DNA of 64,000 nucleotides from Calliopsis andreniformis. Lineage: Eukaryota; Arthropoda; Insecta; Hymenoptera; Andrenidae. The notes beneath the pieces are model-generated. The model saw nothing but the letters and a program-made list of their open reading frames with translations, did not search any database and was not told where the DNA came from. The position numbers and the translations under genes are program-made. Of the stretch, positions 25,705 through 41,056 are shown piece after piece. Each line of letters opens with the position of its first letter. The stretch's first letter is position 1. The stretch is from positions 558,001 through 622,000 of the forward strand of contig NW_027480507.1 of NCBI RefSeq assembly GCF_051401765.1. The letters run 5' to 3'.

Positions 25705-28700
25705 TCTTCAATCCTCAATCCTCAGTCCTCAATCGTCAGTCTTCAATCCTCCATACTCAATCTTCAATCCTCAATCCTCAATCCTCAGACCTCAAACAGC
25801 AATACTCAACCCTCAGTCCTCGTACTCAATCCGCAATCCTCAATCCTCAATCCTCAATCCTCAATGTTCAATCCGCAATACCCAATCCTCAAACATCAAT
25901 CCTCAATGCTCAATCCTCAATCCGCAATCCTCAATACTCAACCATCAATCCTCAATTCTCAATACTCAACAGAATATCCTGAATTCTCAGTATTCAATAC
26001 TCAAACATCAATCCTCAACCCTCAGCCCTCATCCTCAATCCTCAATCCTCAACCCTCAATCCTCAATATTCAATCCTCAATACTCAATCTTCAATCTTTA
26101 ATCCTCAGCCCTCATCCTCAATCCTCAATCCTCAACCCTCAATCCTCAGTCCTCAATCCTCAATCCTCAATCCTCAATTTTCAATCCTCATTCTTCAATC
26201 CTCAATACCCAATACTCAATCTTCTTCCCCAGTCCTCAATCCTCAATACTCAATTCACAATCCTCAATCCTCAGTCCTCAGTCCTCACCGTCAATCCTCA
26301 ATCTTCAATCCTCAATCGTCAATCTTCAATGCTCAATACTCAATCTTCAATCCTCAGTCCTCAATTCTCAATCCTCAATCCTCAATCCTCAATCCTCAAT
26401 CCTCAATCCTCAGTCCTCAATCCTCAATCGTCAGTCTTCAATCCTCGATACTCAATCTTCAATCCTCAATCCTCAATCCTCACACCTCAACCCTCATTCT
26501 TCAATCCTCAATACCCAATTCACAATCGTCAATCTTTAATCCTCAATCCTCAATCCACAATTCTCAATCCTCAATCCTCAGTCCTCAGTCCTCAAATCTC
26601 AATCCTCAACCCTCATCCCTCATCCTCAATCCTCAATCCTCAATCTTCAATCCTCAATCCTCAAACCTCAATACTCAATCTTCAATACTCAATCCTCAAT
26701 TCTCAATCCTCAATCCTCAATCCTCAATCGTCAGTCTTCAATCCTCAATACTCAATCTTCAATCCTCAATCCTCAATCCCCAATCCTCAATCCTCAATCC
26801 TCAACCTTCAATCCTCTATACTCAATCTGCAATCCTCAATCCTCAATCCTCAATCCTCAATCCTCATACTTCAATCGTCAATACCGAATCCTCAATCTTC
26901 AATCCTCAATCCTCAAACCTCAATCCTCATCCCTCAATCCTCAATGTTCAATCCTCAATACCCAATCCTCAATCTTCAATCCTCAATCCTCAATCCTCAA
27001 TCCTCAATCCTCAATCATCAGTCCTCAAACCTCAATCCTGAATCCTCAATCCTGAATCCTCAACCTTCAGCCCTGAGTCCTCAACGATCAGTTGTCAATC
27101 CTCAATATTCAATATAATATCCTCAATTCACAGTTTTTAATACTCAATACTCAATCTGCAATCTTCAGATCAATATCCACAAACATCAATTCTCATCACT
27201 CAACCCTCAATACTCAGTGCCCAATCCTCAATCTTCAAACCTCAACCCTCAATCCTCAATCCTCAATCATCAATCCTCAATCCTCAATTTTCAATCCTCA
27301 TTCTTCAATCCTCAATACCCAATACTCAATCTTCAATCCTCAATCCTCAATCCTCAATCCTCAATACTCAATTCTCAATCATCAATCCTCAATCCTCAAT
27401 CCTCAATCCTCAATCCTCAATCGTCAGTCTTCAATCCTCAATACTCAATCTTCAATCCTCAATCCACAATCCTCACACCTCAACCCTCATTCTTCAATCC
27501 TCAATACCCAATTCACAATCCTCAATCTTTAATCCTCAATCCTCAATCCACAATTCCCAATCCTCAATCCTCAGTCCTCAGTCCTCAAACCTCAATCCTC
27601 AACCCTCATCCCTCATCCTCAATCCTCAATCCTCAATCTTCAATCCTCAATCCTCAAACCTCAATACTCAATCTTCAATACTCAATCCTAAATCCTCAAT
27701 CCTCATTCTTCAATCCTCAATACCCAATCCTCAATCTTCAATCCTCAATCCTCAACCCTCAATTCTCAATCCTCAATCCTCAATTTTCAATACTCAATCT
27801 TCAATCCTCAATCCTCAATCCTCAATACTCAATTCTCAATCCTCAATCCTCAGTCCTCAGTCATCACCGTCAATCCTCAATCTTCAATCCTCAATCGTCA
27901 ATCTTCAATGCCCAATACTGAATCTTCAATCCTCAGTCCTCAATTCTCAATCCTCAATCCTCAATCCTCAATCCTCAATCCTCAATCCTCAATCCTCAAT
28001 CGCCAATCTCCAATCCTGAATACTCAATCTTCAATCATCAATACTCAACCTTCAATCCTCAGTCCTCAGTCCTTAAACCTCAATCCCGAATCCTCAATCC
28101 TGAATCCTCAATCTTCAGCCCGCAGAGCTCAACAATCAGTTGTGAATACCCAATCCTCAATAGAATGTCCTCAATTCACAGTTTTCGATACTCAATACTC
28201 AATCTGGAATCTTCAGATCTCTATCCACAAACATCAATTCTCATCACTCAACCATCAATACTCAGTCCCCAATCCTCAATCTTCAAACCTCAATCCTCAA
28301 TCCTCAATCGTCAATCTTCAATCCTCAATACTCAATCTTCAATCCTCAATCCTCAGCCCTCAATCCTCAATCCTCATTCTTCAATCCTCAATACCCAATC
28401 CTCAATCTTCAATCCTCAATCCTCAATCCTCAATTCTCAAGCCTCAATCCTCAATTTTCAATCCTCAATCGTCAATCTTCAATGCTCAATACACAATCTT
28501 CAATCCTCAGTCCTCAATCCTCAATCCTCAATCCTCAATCCTCAATCCTCAATCCTCAATCGTCAATCTCCAATCCTGAACACTCAATCTTCAATCCTCA
28601 ATCCCCAATCCTCAATCCTCAATCCTCATTCTTCAATCCTCAATACCCAATCCTCAATCTTCAATCCTCAATCCTCAATCCTGAGTACTCAATCCTCAAT

Positions 28701-31700
28701 CCTCAGTCCTCAGTCCTCAAACCTCAATCCTCAACACTCAGCCCTCATCCTCAATCTTCAATCCTCAATCCTCAATCCTCAATAGAATTTCATCAATTCA
28801 CAGTTTTCAATCCTCAATGCTCAGTCTTCAACCCTCAATCCTCAGTCCTCAAACCTCAATCCCGAATCCTCAATCCTGAATCCTCAATCTTCAGCCCTCA
28901 GTCCTCAACAATCTGTTATCAATCCCCAATCCTCAATAGAATATCCTCAATTCACAGTTTTCTATACTCAATACTCAACCTGCAATCTTCAAATCTCTAT
29001 CCACAAACATCAATTCTCATCACTCAACCCTCAACACTCAGTCCCCAATCCTCAATCTTCAATCCTCAATCTTCAACACTCAGTCCCCAAACCTCAATCT
29101 TCAATCCTCAATACTCAATCTTCAATCCTCAATCCTCAATACTCGATCCTCAATCCTCAATCCTCAATCGTCAATCTCCAATCGTGAATACTCAATCTTC
29201 AATCCTCAATCCTCAGTCCTCAGTCCTCACCGTCAATCCTCAATCTTCAATCCTGAATCGTCAATCTTCAATGCTCAATACTCAATCTTCAATCCTCAGT
29301 CCTCAATTCTCAATCCTCAATCCTCCGTCCTCAGTCCTCAATCCTCACTCCTCAATCCTCAATCCTCAATCGTCAGTCTTCAATCCTCAATACTCAATCT
29401 TCAATCCTCAATCCTCAATCCTCACACCTCAACCCTCATTCTTCAATCCTCAATACCCAATTCACAATCGTCAATCTTTAATCCTCAATCCTCAATCCAC
29501 AATTCTCAATCCTCAATCCTCAGTCCTCAGTCCTCAAATCTCAATCCTCAACCCTCATCCCTCATCCTCAATCCTCAATCCTCAATCTTCAATCCTCAAT
29601 CCTCAAACCTCAATACTCAATCTTCAATACTCAATCCTCAATCCTCAATCCTCAATCCTCAATCCTCAATCGTCAGTCTTCAATCCTCAATACTCAATCT
29701 TCAATCCTCAATCCTCAATCCCCAATCCTCAATCTTCAATCCTCAATCCTCAATCCTCAATCCTCAATCCTCAATCTTCAATCCTCAATCCTCAATACTC
29801 AATCTTCAATCCTCAATCCTCAATCCTCACACCTCAATCCTCATTCTTCAATCCTCAATACCCAATTCTCAATCCTCAATCTTTAATCCTCAATCCCCTA
29901 TCCTCAATCCTCAATCCTCAACCTTCAATCCTGAATACTCAATCTGCAATTCTCAATCCTCAATCCTCAATCCTCAATCCTCATACTTCAATCGTCAATA
30001 CCGAATCCTCAATCTTCAATCCTCAATCCTCAATCCTCAATCCTCATCCCTCAATCCTCAATGTTCAATCCTCAATACCCAATCCTCAATCTTCAATCCT
30101 CAATCCTCAATCCTCAATCCTCAATCCTCAATCCTCAGTCCTCAAACCTCAATCCTGAATCCTCAATCCTGAATCCTCAACCTTCAGCCCTGAGTCCTCA
30201 ACGATCAGTTGTCAATCCTCAATATTCAATAGAATATCCTCAATTCACAGTTTTTAATACTCAATACTCAATCTGCAATCTTCAGATCAATATCCACAAA
30301 CATCAATTCTCATCACGCAACCCTCAATACTCAGTGCCCAATCCTCAATCTTCAAACCTCAACCCTCAATGCTCAATCTGCAATCCTCAATCCTCAATCC
30401 TCTATCGTCAATACCGAATCCTCAATCTTCAATCCTCAATCCTCAATCCTCAATCCTCAATCTTCAATCCTTAATCTTCAACACTCAGTCCCCAATCCTC
30501 AATCTTCAATCCTCAATACTCAATCTTCAATCCTCAATCCTCAATACTCGATCCTCAATCCTCAATCCTCAATCGTCAATCTCCAATCGTGAATACTCAA
30601 TCTTCAATCCTCAATACTCAATCTTCAATCCTCAATCCTCAGTCCTCAAACCTCAATCCCGAATCCTCAATCCTGAATCCTCAATCTTCAGCCCTCAGTC
30701 CTCTACAATCAGTTGTCAATCCCCGATCCTCAATAGAATATCCTCAATTCACAGTTTTCAATACTCAATACTCAATCTGCAATCTCCAGATCTCTATCCA
30801 CAAACATCAATTCTCATTACTCAACCCTCAATACTCAATCCCCAACCCTCAATCTTCAAACCTCAATCCTCAATCCTCAATCCTCAATCCTCAATCTTCA
30901 ATCCTCAATACTCAATCTTCAATCCTCAACCCTCAATCCCGAATCCTCAATCATCAATCCTCAACACTCAATCCTCAATCCTCAATCGTCAATCTTCAAT
31001 CCTCAATACTCAACCTTCAATGCTCAATCCTCAATCCTAAATCCTCAATCCTCATTCTTCAATCCTCAATACCCAATCCTCAATCTGCAATCCTCAATCC
31101 TCAATCCTCAATTCTCAATCCACAATCCTCAGTCTTCAGTCCTCAAACCTCAATCCTCAACCCTCAGCCCTCATCCATAATCCTCAATCCTCAACCCACA
31201 ATCCTCAATCTTCAACCCTCAATACTCAATCTTCAATCCTCAATCCTCAGTCCTCAAACCTCAATTCTGAATCCTCAATCCTGAATCCTCAATCTTCGGC
31301 CCTCAGGCCTCTACAATCAGTAGTCAAACCTCAATCCTGGATCCTCAACCTTCAGCCCTGAGTCCTCAACGATCAGTTGTCAATCCTCAATCCTCAATAG
31401 AGTATTCTCAATGCACAGTTTTCAATACTCAATACTCCATCTGCAATCTTCAGATCTCTATCCACAAACATCAATTCTCATCACTCAACCCTCAATACTC
31501 TGTCCCCAATCCTCAATCTTCAAACCTCAACCCTCAATCCTCAATCCTCAATCATCATTCCTCAATCCTCAGTCCTCAACCCTCAATCCTCAATCGTCAA
31601 TCTTCAATCCTCAACACTCAATCTTCAATCCTCAATCCTCAATCCTCAAGCCCCAATCCTCATTCTTCAATCCTCAATCCTCAATCCTCAATCCTCAATA

Positions 31701-34238
31701 CTCAATCTTCAATCCTCAATCCTCAGTCCTCAAACCTCAATCCCGAATCCTCAATCCTGAATCCTCAATCTTCAGCCCTGAGTCCTCAACAATCAGTTGT
31801 CAATCCTCAATCCTCAATAGACTATCATCAATTCACAGTTTTCAATACTCAATACTCAACCTACAATCTTCAAATCTCTATCCACAAACATCAATTATCA
31901 TCACACAACCCTCAACACTCAGTCCCCAATCCTCAATATTCAAACCTCAATCCTCAACACTCAGTCCCAAATACTCAATATTCAATCCCCAATCCTCAAT
32001 CCCCGATCCTCAATACTCAATCCTCAATCGCCAATCTCCAATCCTGAACACCCAATCTTCAATCCTCAATCCTCAATCCTCAATCCTTAATCCTCAATCC
32101 TCATTCTTCAATCCTCAATTCCCAATCCACAATCTTCAATCCTCAATCCTCAGTCCTCAAACCTCAATCCCGAATCCTCAATCCTGAATCCTCAATCTTC
32201 AGCCCTCAGTCCTCAACAATCAGTTATCACTAACCCAATCCTCAATAGAATATCCTCAATTCACAGTTTTCAATACTCAATACTCAACCTGCAATCTTCA
32301 AATCTCTATCCACAAACATCAGTTCTCATCACTCAACCCTCAACACTCAGTCCCCAATCCTCAACCTTCAATCCTCAATACTCAATCTTCAGTCCTCAAT
32401 CCTCAATACTCGATCCTCTATCCTCAATCCTCAATCGCCGATCTCCAATCCTGAATACTCAATCTTCAATCCTCAATACTCAACCTTCAATCCTCAGTCC
32501 TCAGTCCTCAAACCTCAATCCCGAATCCTCAATCCTGAATCCTCAATCTTCAGCCCTCAGTGCTCAGCAATCAGTTGTGAATACACAATCCTCAATGGAA
32601 TATCCTCAATTCACAGTTTTCAATACTCAATACTCAACCTGGAATCTTCAGATCTCTATCCACAAACATCAATTCTCATCACTCAACCATCAATACTCAG
32701 TCCCCAATCCTCAATCTTCAAACCTCAAACCCCAATCCTCAATCCTCAATCCTCAATCCTCAATCTTCAATCCTCAATACATCAGTCTTCAATCCTCAAC
32801 CCTCAATCCTCAATCCTCAATCATCAATCCTCAATCCTCAATCCTCAATCCTCAATCGCCAATCTGCAATCCTCAATACTCAATCTTCAATCCTCAATCC
32901 TCAAACCTCAATACTCAATGCTCATTCTTCAGTCCTCAATACCCAATCCTCAATCTTCAATCCTCAATCCCCAATCCGCATTCCTCAATCCTCAATCCTC
33001 AGTCCTCAAACCTCAATCCTGAATCCTCAATCCTGAATCCTCAACCTTCAGCCCTGAGTCCTCAACGATCAGTTGTCAATCCTCAATATTCAATAGAATA
33101 TCCTCAATTCACAGTTTTTAATTCTCAATACTCAATCTGCAATCTTCAGATCAATATCCACAAACATCCATTCTCATCACTCAACCCTCAATACTCAGTG
33201 CCCAATCCTCAATCTTCAAACCTCAACCCTCAATCCTCAATCCTCAATCATCAATCCTCAATCCTCAAACCTCAATCCTCAATCCTCAGTCGTCAATCTT
33301 CAATCCTCAATACTCAATCTTCAATCCTCAATCCTCAACCCTCAATCCTCAATCCTCATCCTTCAATCCTCAATACCCAATCCTCAATCTTCAATCCTCA
33401 ATCCTCAATCCTCAATTCTCAATCCTCAATCCTCAATTTTCAATCCTCATTCTTCAATACTCAATACCCAATACTCAATCTTCAATCCTCAGTCCTCAAT
33501 CCTCAATACTCAATTCTCAATCCTCAATCCTCAGTCCTCAGTCCTCACAGTCAATCCTCAATCTTCAATCCTCAATCGTCAATCTTCAATGCTCAATACT
33601 CAATCTTCAATCCTCAGTCCTCAATTGTCAATCCTCAATCCTCAATCCTCAATCCTCAATCCTCAATCCTCAATCCTCAATCCTCAATCCTCAATCCTCA
33701 ATCCTCAATCCTCAATCGTCAGTCTTCAATCCTCAATACTCAATCTTCAATACTCAATACTCAATCCTCACACCTCAACCCTCATTCTTCAATCCTCAAT
33801 ACCCAATTCACAATCCTCAATCTTTAATCCTCAATCCTCAATCCACAATTCTCAATCCTCAATCCTCAGTCCTCAGTCCTCAAACCTCAATCCTCAACCC
33901 TCATCCCTCATCCTCAATCCTCAATCCTCAATCTTCAATCCTCAATCCTCAAACCTCAATACTCAATCTTCAATACTCAATCCTCAATCCTCAATCCTCA
34001 ATCCTCAATCCTCAATCGTCAGTCTTCAATCCTCAATACTCAATTTTCAATCCTCAATCCTCGATCCCCAATCCTCAATCTTCAATCCTCAATCCTCAAT
34101 CCTCAATCCTCAATCCTCAACCTTCAATCCTCAATACTCAATCTTCAATCCTCAATCCTCAATCCTCAACCCTCAGCCCTCATCGTCAATCCTCAATCCT
34201 CAATCCTCAATCCTCAATCTTCAATCCTCAATACTCAA
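25705..34238 (+). repeat. 8.5 kb higher-order repeat, copy 2
   Basis: Second copy, shorter by 168 bp (near 26780) and 28 bp (near 27790). Otherwise it is almost identical to 16975-25704. The right edge lies at about 34238-34260, where CAATTCT replaces the CAGTCCT and CAATCGT expected from copy 1. About 20 bp of homology is shared at the junction. A CACAGT unit near 33546 replaces CACCGT of copy 1, one of the few substitutions. Confidence 0.92.
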
Positions 34239-37224
34239 TCTTCAATCCTCAATCCTCAATTCTCAATCCTCAATCCTCAATCCTCAATCCTCAATCCTAA
34301 ATCCTCAATCGTCTATCCTCAATCCTCAATAGTCTGTCTTCAATCCTCAATACTCAATCTTCAATCCTCAATCCTCAATCCTCAATCCTCAATCCTCATT
34401 CTTCAATGAACAATACCCAATCCTCAATCTTCAATCCTCAATCTTCAATCCTCAATCCTCAACACTCAGTCCCCAATCCTCAACCTTCAATCCTCAATAC
34501 TCTATCTTCAATCCTCAATCCTCAATACTCGATCCTCTATCCTCAATCCTCAATCGCCGATCTCCAACCCTGAATACTCAATCTTCAATCCTCAATACTC
34601 AACCTTCAATCCTCAGTCCTCAGTCCTCAAACCTCAATCCCGAATCCTCAATCCTGAATCCTCAATCTTCAGCCCTCAGTGCTCAACAATCAGTTGTGAA
34701 TACACAATCCTCAATGGAATATCCTCAATTCACAGTTTTCAATACTCAATACTCAACCTGGAATCTTCAGATCTCTATCCACAAACATCAATTCTCATCA
34801 CTCAACCATCAATACTCAGTCCCCAATCCTCAATCTTCAAACCTCAAACCCCAATCCTCAATCCTCAATCCTCAATCCTCAATCTTCAATCCTCAATCCT
34901 CAGTCTTCAATCCTCAACCCTCAATCCTCAATCCTAAATCCTCAATCGTCTATCCTCAATCCTCAATAGTCTGTCTTCAATCCTCAATACTCAATCTTCA
35001 ATCCTCAATCCTCAGACCACAAACATCAATACTCAACCCTCAGCCCTCGTCCTCAATCCACAACCCTCAATCCTCAATCCTCAATCTTCAATCATCAACA
35101 TTCAATCTTCAATCCTCAATCCTCAAACCTCAATCGTCAATCCTCTATCCTCAATGTTCAATACGCAATACCTAATCCTCAATGTTCATTCCACAATCCT
35201 CAATTCTCAATCCTCAATACTCAATCCTCAGACCTCAAACAACAATGCTCAACCCTCAGTCCTCATCCTAAATCCACAACCCTCAATCCTCAATCCTCAA
35301 TATTCAATCCTCAATGTTCAATCCGCAATACCCAATCCTCAAACATCAATCCTCAACGCTCAATCCTCAATCCGCAATCCTCAATACTCAACCATCAATC
35401 CTCAATTCTCAATACTCAACAGAATATCCTGAATTCTCAGTATTCAATACTCAAACATCAATCCTCAACCCTCAGCCCTCATCCTCAATCCTCAATCCTC
35501 AATCCTCAATCCTCAATATTCAATCCTCAATACTCAATCTTCAATCTTCAATCCTCAATCCTCAATCCTCAATCCTAAATCCTCAGTCCTCAAACCTCAA
35601 TCCTGAATCCTCAATCATGAATCCTCAATCTTCAGCCCTCAGTCCTCAACAATCATTTGTCAATCCTCAATCCTCAATAGAATATCCTCAATTCACTGTT
35701 TTCAATACTCAATACTCAATCTGCAACCTTCCAACCTCTATCCACAAACATCAATTCTCATCACTCAGCCCTCAACACTCAGTCCTCAACGTTCAATCCT
35801 CAATCCTCAATTCTCAATCTTCAATGCTCAATACTGAATCTTCAATCCTCAATCCTCAATCCTCAATCCTCAATCCTCTATTCTCAATCATCAATCCTCA
35901 ATCTTCAATACTCAATCCTCAATCCTCAATCCTCAATCCTCATCCCTCATCCTCAATCCTGAATCCTGAATCCTGAATCCTCAATCTTCAGACCTGAGTC
36001 CTCAACAATCAGTTGTCAATCCTCAATCCTCAATAGAATATCATCAATTCACAGTTTTCAATACGCAATACTCAACCTGCAATCTTCAACTCTCTATCCA
36101 CAAACATCAATTCTCATCACTCAACCCTCAACACGCAGTCCCCAATCCTCAATATTCAAACCTCAATCCTCAACACTCAGTCCCCAATCCTCAATCTTCA
36201 ATCCTCAGTACTCAATCTTCAATCCTCAATCCTCATTCCTCGATCCTCAATCCTCAATCCTCAATCGTCAATCTCCAATCCTGAACACTCAATCTTCAAT
36301 CCTCAATCCCCAATCCTCAATCCTCAATCCTCATTCTTCAATCCTCAATACCCAATCCTCAATCTTCAATCCTCAATCCTCAATCCTGAGTACTCAATCC
36401 TCAATCCTCAGTCCTCAGTCTTCAAACCTCAATCCTCAACCCTCAGCCCTCATCCTCAATCTTCAATCCTCAATCCTCAATCCTCAATCGAATTTCATCA
36501 ATTCACAGCTTTCAATCCTCAATGCTCAATCTTCAACCCTCAATCCTCAGTCCTCAAACCTCAATCCCGAATCCTCAATCCTGAATCCTCAATCTTCAGC
36601 CCTCAGTCCTCAACAATCTGTTATCAATCCCCAATCCTCAATAGAATATCCCCAATTCACAGTTTTCAATACTCAATACTCAACCTGGAATCTTCAAATC
36701 TCTATCCACAAACATCAATTCTCATCACTCAACCCTCAACACTCAGTCCCCAATCCTCAATCTTCAATCCTCAATCTTCAACACTCAGTCCCCAATCCTC
36801 AATCTTCAATCCTCAATACTCAATCTTCAATCCTCAGTCCTCAATACTCGATCCTCAATCCTCAATCTTCAATCCTCAATACTCAATCCTCAATCCTCAA
36901 CCCTCAATCCCGAATCCTCAATCATCAATCCTCAACACTCAATCCTCAATCCTCAATTCTCAATCCACAATCCTCAGTCTTCAGTCCTCAAACCTCAATC
37001 CTCAACCCTCAGCCCTCATCCATAATCCTCAATCCTCAACCCACAATCCTCAATCTTCAATCCTCAATACTCAATCTTCAATCCTCAATCCTCAATCGTC
37101 AATCTTCAATCCTCAATACTCAATCTTCAATCCTCAATCCTCAATCCTCAAGCCCCAATCCTCATTCTTCAATCCTCAATCCTCAATCCTCAATCCCCAA
37201 TACTCAATCTTCAATCCTCAATCC
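34239..37224 (+). repeat. Mosaic of pieces shared with distant parts of the array
   Basis: Bases 34455-34890 match 32336-32771 (offset 2119 bp). Bases 34998-35508 match 11160-11670 (offset 23838 bp). Bases 35313-35870 match 14158-14715 (offset 21155 bp). The CAATACG module A subtype of 16021 reappears near 36060. The segment therefore joins blocks whose nearest relatives are up to 24 kb away. It contains six module A copies, full or short. No gene is seen. Confidence 0.8.
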
Positions 37225-39140
37225 TCAGTCCTCAAACCTCAATCCCGAATCCTCAATCCTGAATCCTCAATCTTCAGCCCTGAGTCCTCAACAATCAGTT
37301 GTCAATCCTCAATCCTCAATAGACTATCATCAATTCACAGTTTTCAATACTCAATACTCAACCTGCAATCTTCAAATCTCTATCCACAAACATCAATTAT
37401 CATCACACAACCCTCAACACTCAGTCCCCAATCCTCAATATTCAAACCTCAATCCTCAACACTCAGTCCCAGATACTCAATCTTCAATCCCCAATACTCA
37501 ATCTTCAATCCTCAATCCTCAATCCTCGATCCTCAATACTCAAACCTCAATACTCAATCTTCAATACTCAATCCTCAATCCTCAATCCTCAATCCTCAAT
37601 CCTCAATCGTCAGTCTTCAATCCTCAATACTCAATCTTCAATCCTCAATCCTCAATCCCCAATCCACAATCTTCAATCCTCAATCCTCAATCCTCAATCC
37701 TCAATCCTCAATCTTCAATCCTCAATACTCAATCTTCAATCCTCAATCCTCAATCCTCACACCTCAATCCTCATTCTTCAATCCTCAATACCCAATTCTC
37801 AATCCTCAATCTTTAATCCTCAATCCCCAATCCTCAATCCTCAATCCTCAACCTTCAATCCTCAATACTCAATCTGCAATCCTCAATCCTCAATCCTCAA
37901 TCCTCAATCCTCATACTTCAATCGTCAATACCGAATCCTCAATCTTCAATCCTCAATCCTCAATCCTCAATCCTCATCCCTCAATCCTCAATGTTCAATC
38001 CTCAATACCCAATCCTCAATCTTCAATCCTCAATCCTCAATCCTCAATCCTCAATCCTCAATCCTCAGTCCTCAAACCTCAATCCTGAATCCTCAATCCT
38101 GAATCCTCAACCTTCAGCCCTGTGTCCTCAACGATCAGTTGTCAATCGTCAATATTCAATAGAATATCCTCAATTCACAGTATTTAATACTCAATACTCA
38201 ATCTGCAATCTTCAGATCAATATCCACAAACATCAATTCTCATCACTCAACCCTCAATACTCAGTGCCCAATCCTCAATCTTCAAACCTCAACCCTCAAT
38301 CCTCAATCCTCAATCATCAATCCTCAATCCTCAATTTTCAATCCTCATTCTTCAATCCTCAATACCCAATACTCAATCTTCAATCCTCTATCCTCAATCC
38401 TCAATCCTCAATACTCAATTCTCAATCCTCAGTCCTCAATCCTCAATCCTCAATCCTCAATCCTCAATCGTCAGTCTTCAATCCTCAATACTCAATCTTC
38501 AATCCTCAATCCTCAATCCTCACACCTCAACCCTCATTCTTCAATCCTCAATACCCAATTCACAATCCTCAATCTTTAATCCTCAATCCTCAATCCACAA
38601 TTCTCAATCCTCAATCCTCAGTCCTCAGTCCTCAAACCTCAATCCTCAACCCTCATCCCTCATCCTCAATCCTCAATCCTCAATCTTCAATCCTCAATCC
38701 TCGAACCTCAATACTCAATCTTCAATACTCAATCCTAAATCCTCAATCCTCATTCTTAAATCCTCAATACCCAATCCTCAATCTTCAATCCTCAATCCTC
38801 AACCCTCAATTCTCAGTCCTCAATCCTCAATTTTCAATCCTCATTCTTCAATACTCAATACCCAATACTCAATCTTCAATCCTCAATCCTCAATCCTCAA
38901 TACTCAATTCTCAATCCTCAATCCTCAGTCCTCAGTTATCACCGTCAATCCTCAATCTTCAATCCTCAATCGTCAATCTTCAATGCCCAATACTGAATCT
39001 TCAATCCTCAGTCCTCAATTCTCAATCCTCAATCCTCAATCCTCAATCCTAAATCCTCAATCCTCAATCCTCAATAGCCAATCTCCAATCCTGAATACTC
39101 AATCTTCAATCCTCAATACTGAACCTTCAATCCTCAGTCC
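37225..39140 (+). repeat. 1916 bp higher-order repeat, copy 1
   Basis: Direct tandem copy at an offset of 1916 bp to 39141-41056. It contains module A copies near 37290-37430 (CTATCAT subtype) and near 38130-38270 (CAATATC CACAAAC subtype). Few base differences from copy 2 are seen, for example CGAACCT against CAAACCT at 38703/40619. 1916 is 5 modulo 7, again reflecting a few 6-mer units. Confidence 0.88.
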
Positions 39141-41056
39141 TCAGTCCTCAAACCTCAATCCCGAATCCTCAATCCTGAATCCTCAATCTTCAGCCCTGAG
39201 TCCTCAACAATCAGTTGTCAATCCTCAATCCTCAATAGACTATCATCAATTCACAGTTTTCAATACTCAATACTCAACCTGCAATCTTCAAATCTCTATC
39301 CACAAACATCAATTATCATCACACAACCCTCAACACTCAGTCCCCAATCCTCAATATTCAAACCTCAATCCTCAACACTCAGTCCCAGATACTCAATCTT
39401 CAATCCCCAATACTCAATCTTCAATCCTCAATCCTCAATCCTCGATCCTCAATACTCAAACCTCAATACTCAATCTTCAATACTCAATCCTCAATCCTCA
39501 ATCCTCAATCCTCAATCCTCAATCGTCAGTCTTCAATCCTCAATACTCAATCTTCAATCCTCAATCCTCAATCCCCAATCCTCAATCTTCAACCCTCAAT
39601 CCTCAATCCTCAATCCTCAATCCTCAATCTTCAATCCTCAATACTCAATCTTCAATCCTCAATCCTCAATCCTCACACCTCAATCCTCATTCTTCAATCC
39701 TCAATACCCAATTCTCAATCCTCAATCTTTAATCCTCAATCCCCAATCCTCAATCCTCAATCCTCAACCTTCAATCCTCAATACTCAATCTGCAATCCTC
39801 AATCCTCAATCCTCAATCCTCAATCCTCATACTTCAATCGTCAATACCGAATCCTCAATCTTCAATCCTCAATCCTCAATCCTCAATCCTCATCCCTCAA
39901 TCCTCAATGTTCAATCCTCAATACCCAATCCTCAATCTTCAATCCTCAATCCTCAATCCTCAATCCTCAATCCTCAATCCTCAGTCCTCAAACCTCAATC
40001 CTGAATCCTCAATCCTGAATCCTCAACCTTCAGCCCTGTGTCCTCAACGATCAGTTGTCAATCGTCAATATTCAATAGAATATCCTCAATTCACAGTTTT
40101 TAATACTCAATACTCAATCTGCAATCTTCAGATCAATATCCACAAACATCAATTCTCATCACTCAACCCTCAATACTCAGTGCCCAATCCTCAATCTTCA
40201 AACCTCAACCCTCAATCCTCAATCCTCAATCATCAATCCTCAATCCTCAATTTTCAATCCTCATTCTTCAATCCTCAATACCCAATACTCAATCTTCAAT
40301 CCTCTATCCTCAATCCTCAATCCTCAATACTCAATTCTCAATCCTCAGTCCTCAATCCTCAATCCTCAATCCTCAATCCTCAATCGTCAGTCTTCAATCC
40401 TCAATACTCAATCTTCAATCCTCAATCCTCAATCCTCACACCTCAACACTCATTCTTCAATCCTCAATACCCAATTCACAATCCTCAATCTTTAATCCTC
40501 AATCCTCAATCCACAATTCTCAATCCTCAATCCTCAGTCCTCAGTCCTCAAACCTCAATCCTCAACCCTCATCCCTCATCCTCAATCCTCAATCCTCAAT
40601 CTTCAATCCTCAATCCTCAAACCTCAATACTCAATCTTCAATACTCAATCCTAAATCCTCAATCCTCATTCTTAAATCCTCAATACCCAATCCTCAATCT
40701 TCAATCCTCAATCCTCAACCCTCAATTCTCAATCCTCAATCCTCAATTTTCAATCCTCATTCTTCAATACTCAATACCCAATACTCAATCTTCAATCCTC
40801 AATCCTCAATCCTCAATACTCAATTCTCAATCCTCAATCCTCAGTCCTCAGTTATCACCGTCAATCCTCAATCTTCAATCCTCAATCGTCAATCTTCAAT
40901 GCCCAATACTGAATCTTCAATCCTCAGTCCTCAATTCTCAATCCTCAATCCTCAATCCTCAATCCTAAATCCTCAATCCTCAATCCTCAATCCTCAATAG
41001 CCAATCTCCAATCCTGAATACTCAATCTTCAATCCTCAATACTGAACCTTCAATCC
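39141..41056 (+). repeat. 1916 bp higher-order repeat, copy 2
   Basis: Second copy of the 1916 bp unit. Homology to copy 1 continues into the module A preamble until about 41104-41118, where CATCAAT and CCGCAGT variants begin a different A subtype. As with the 1860 bp unit, the junctions fall in a module A preamble. Confidence 0.88.
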
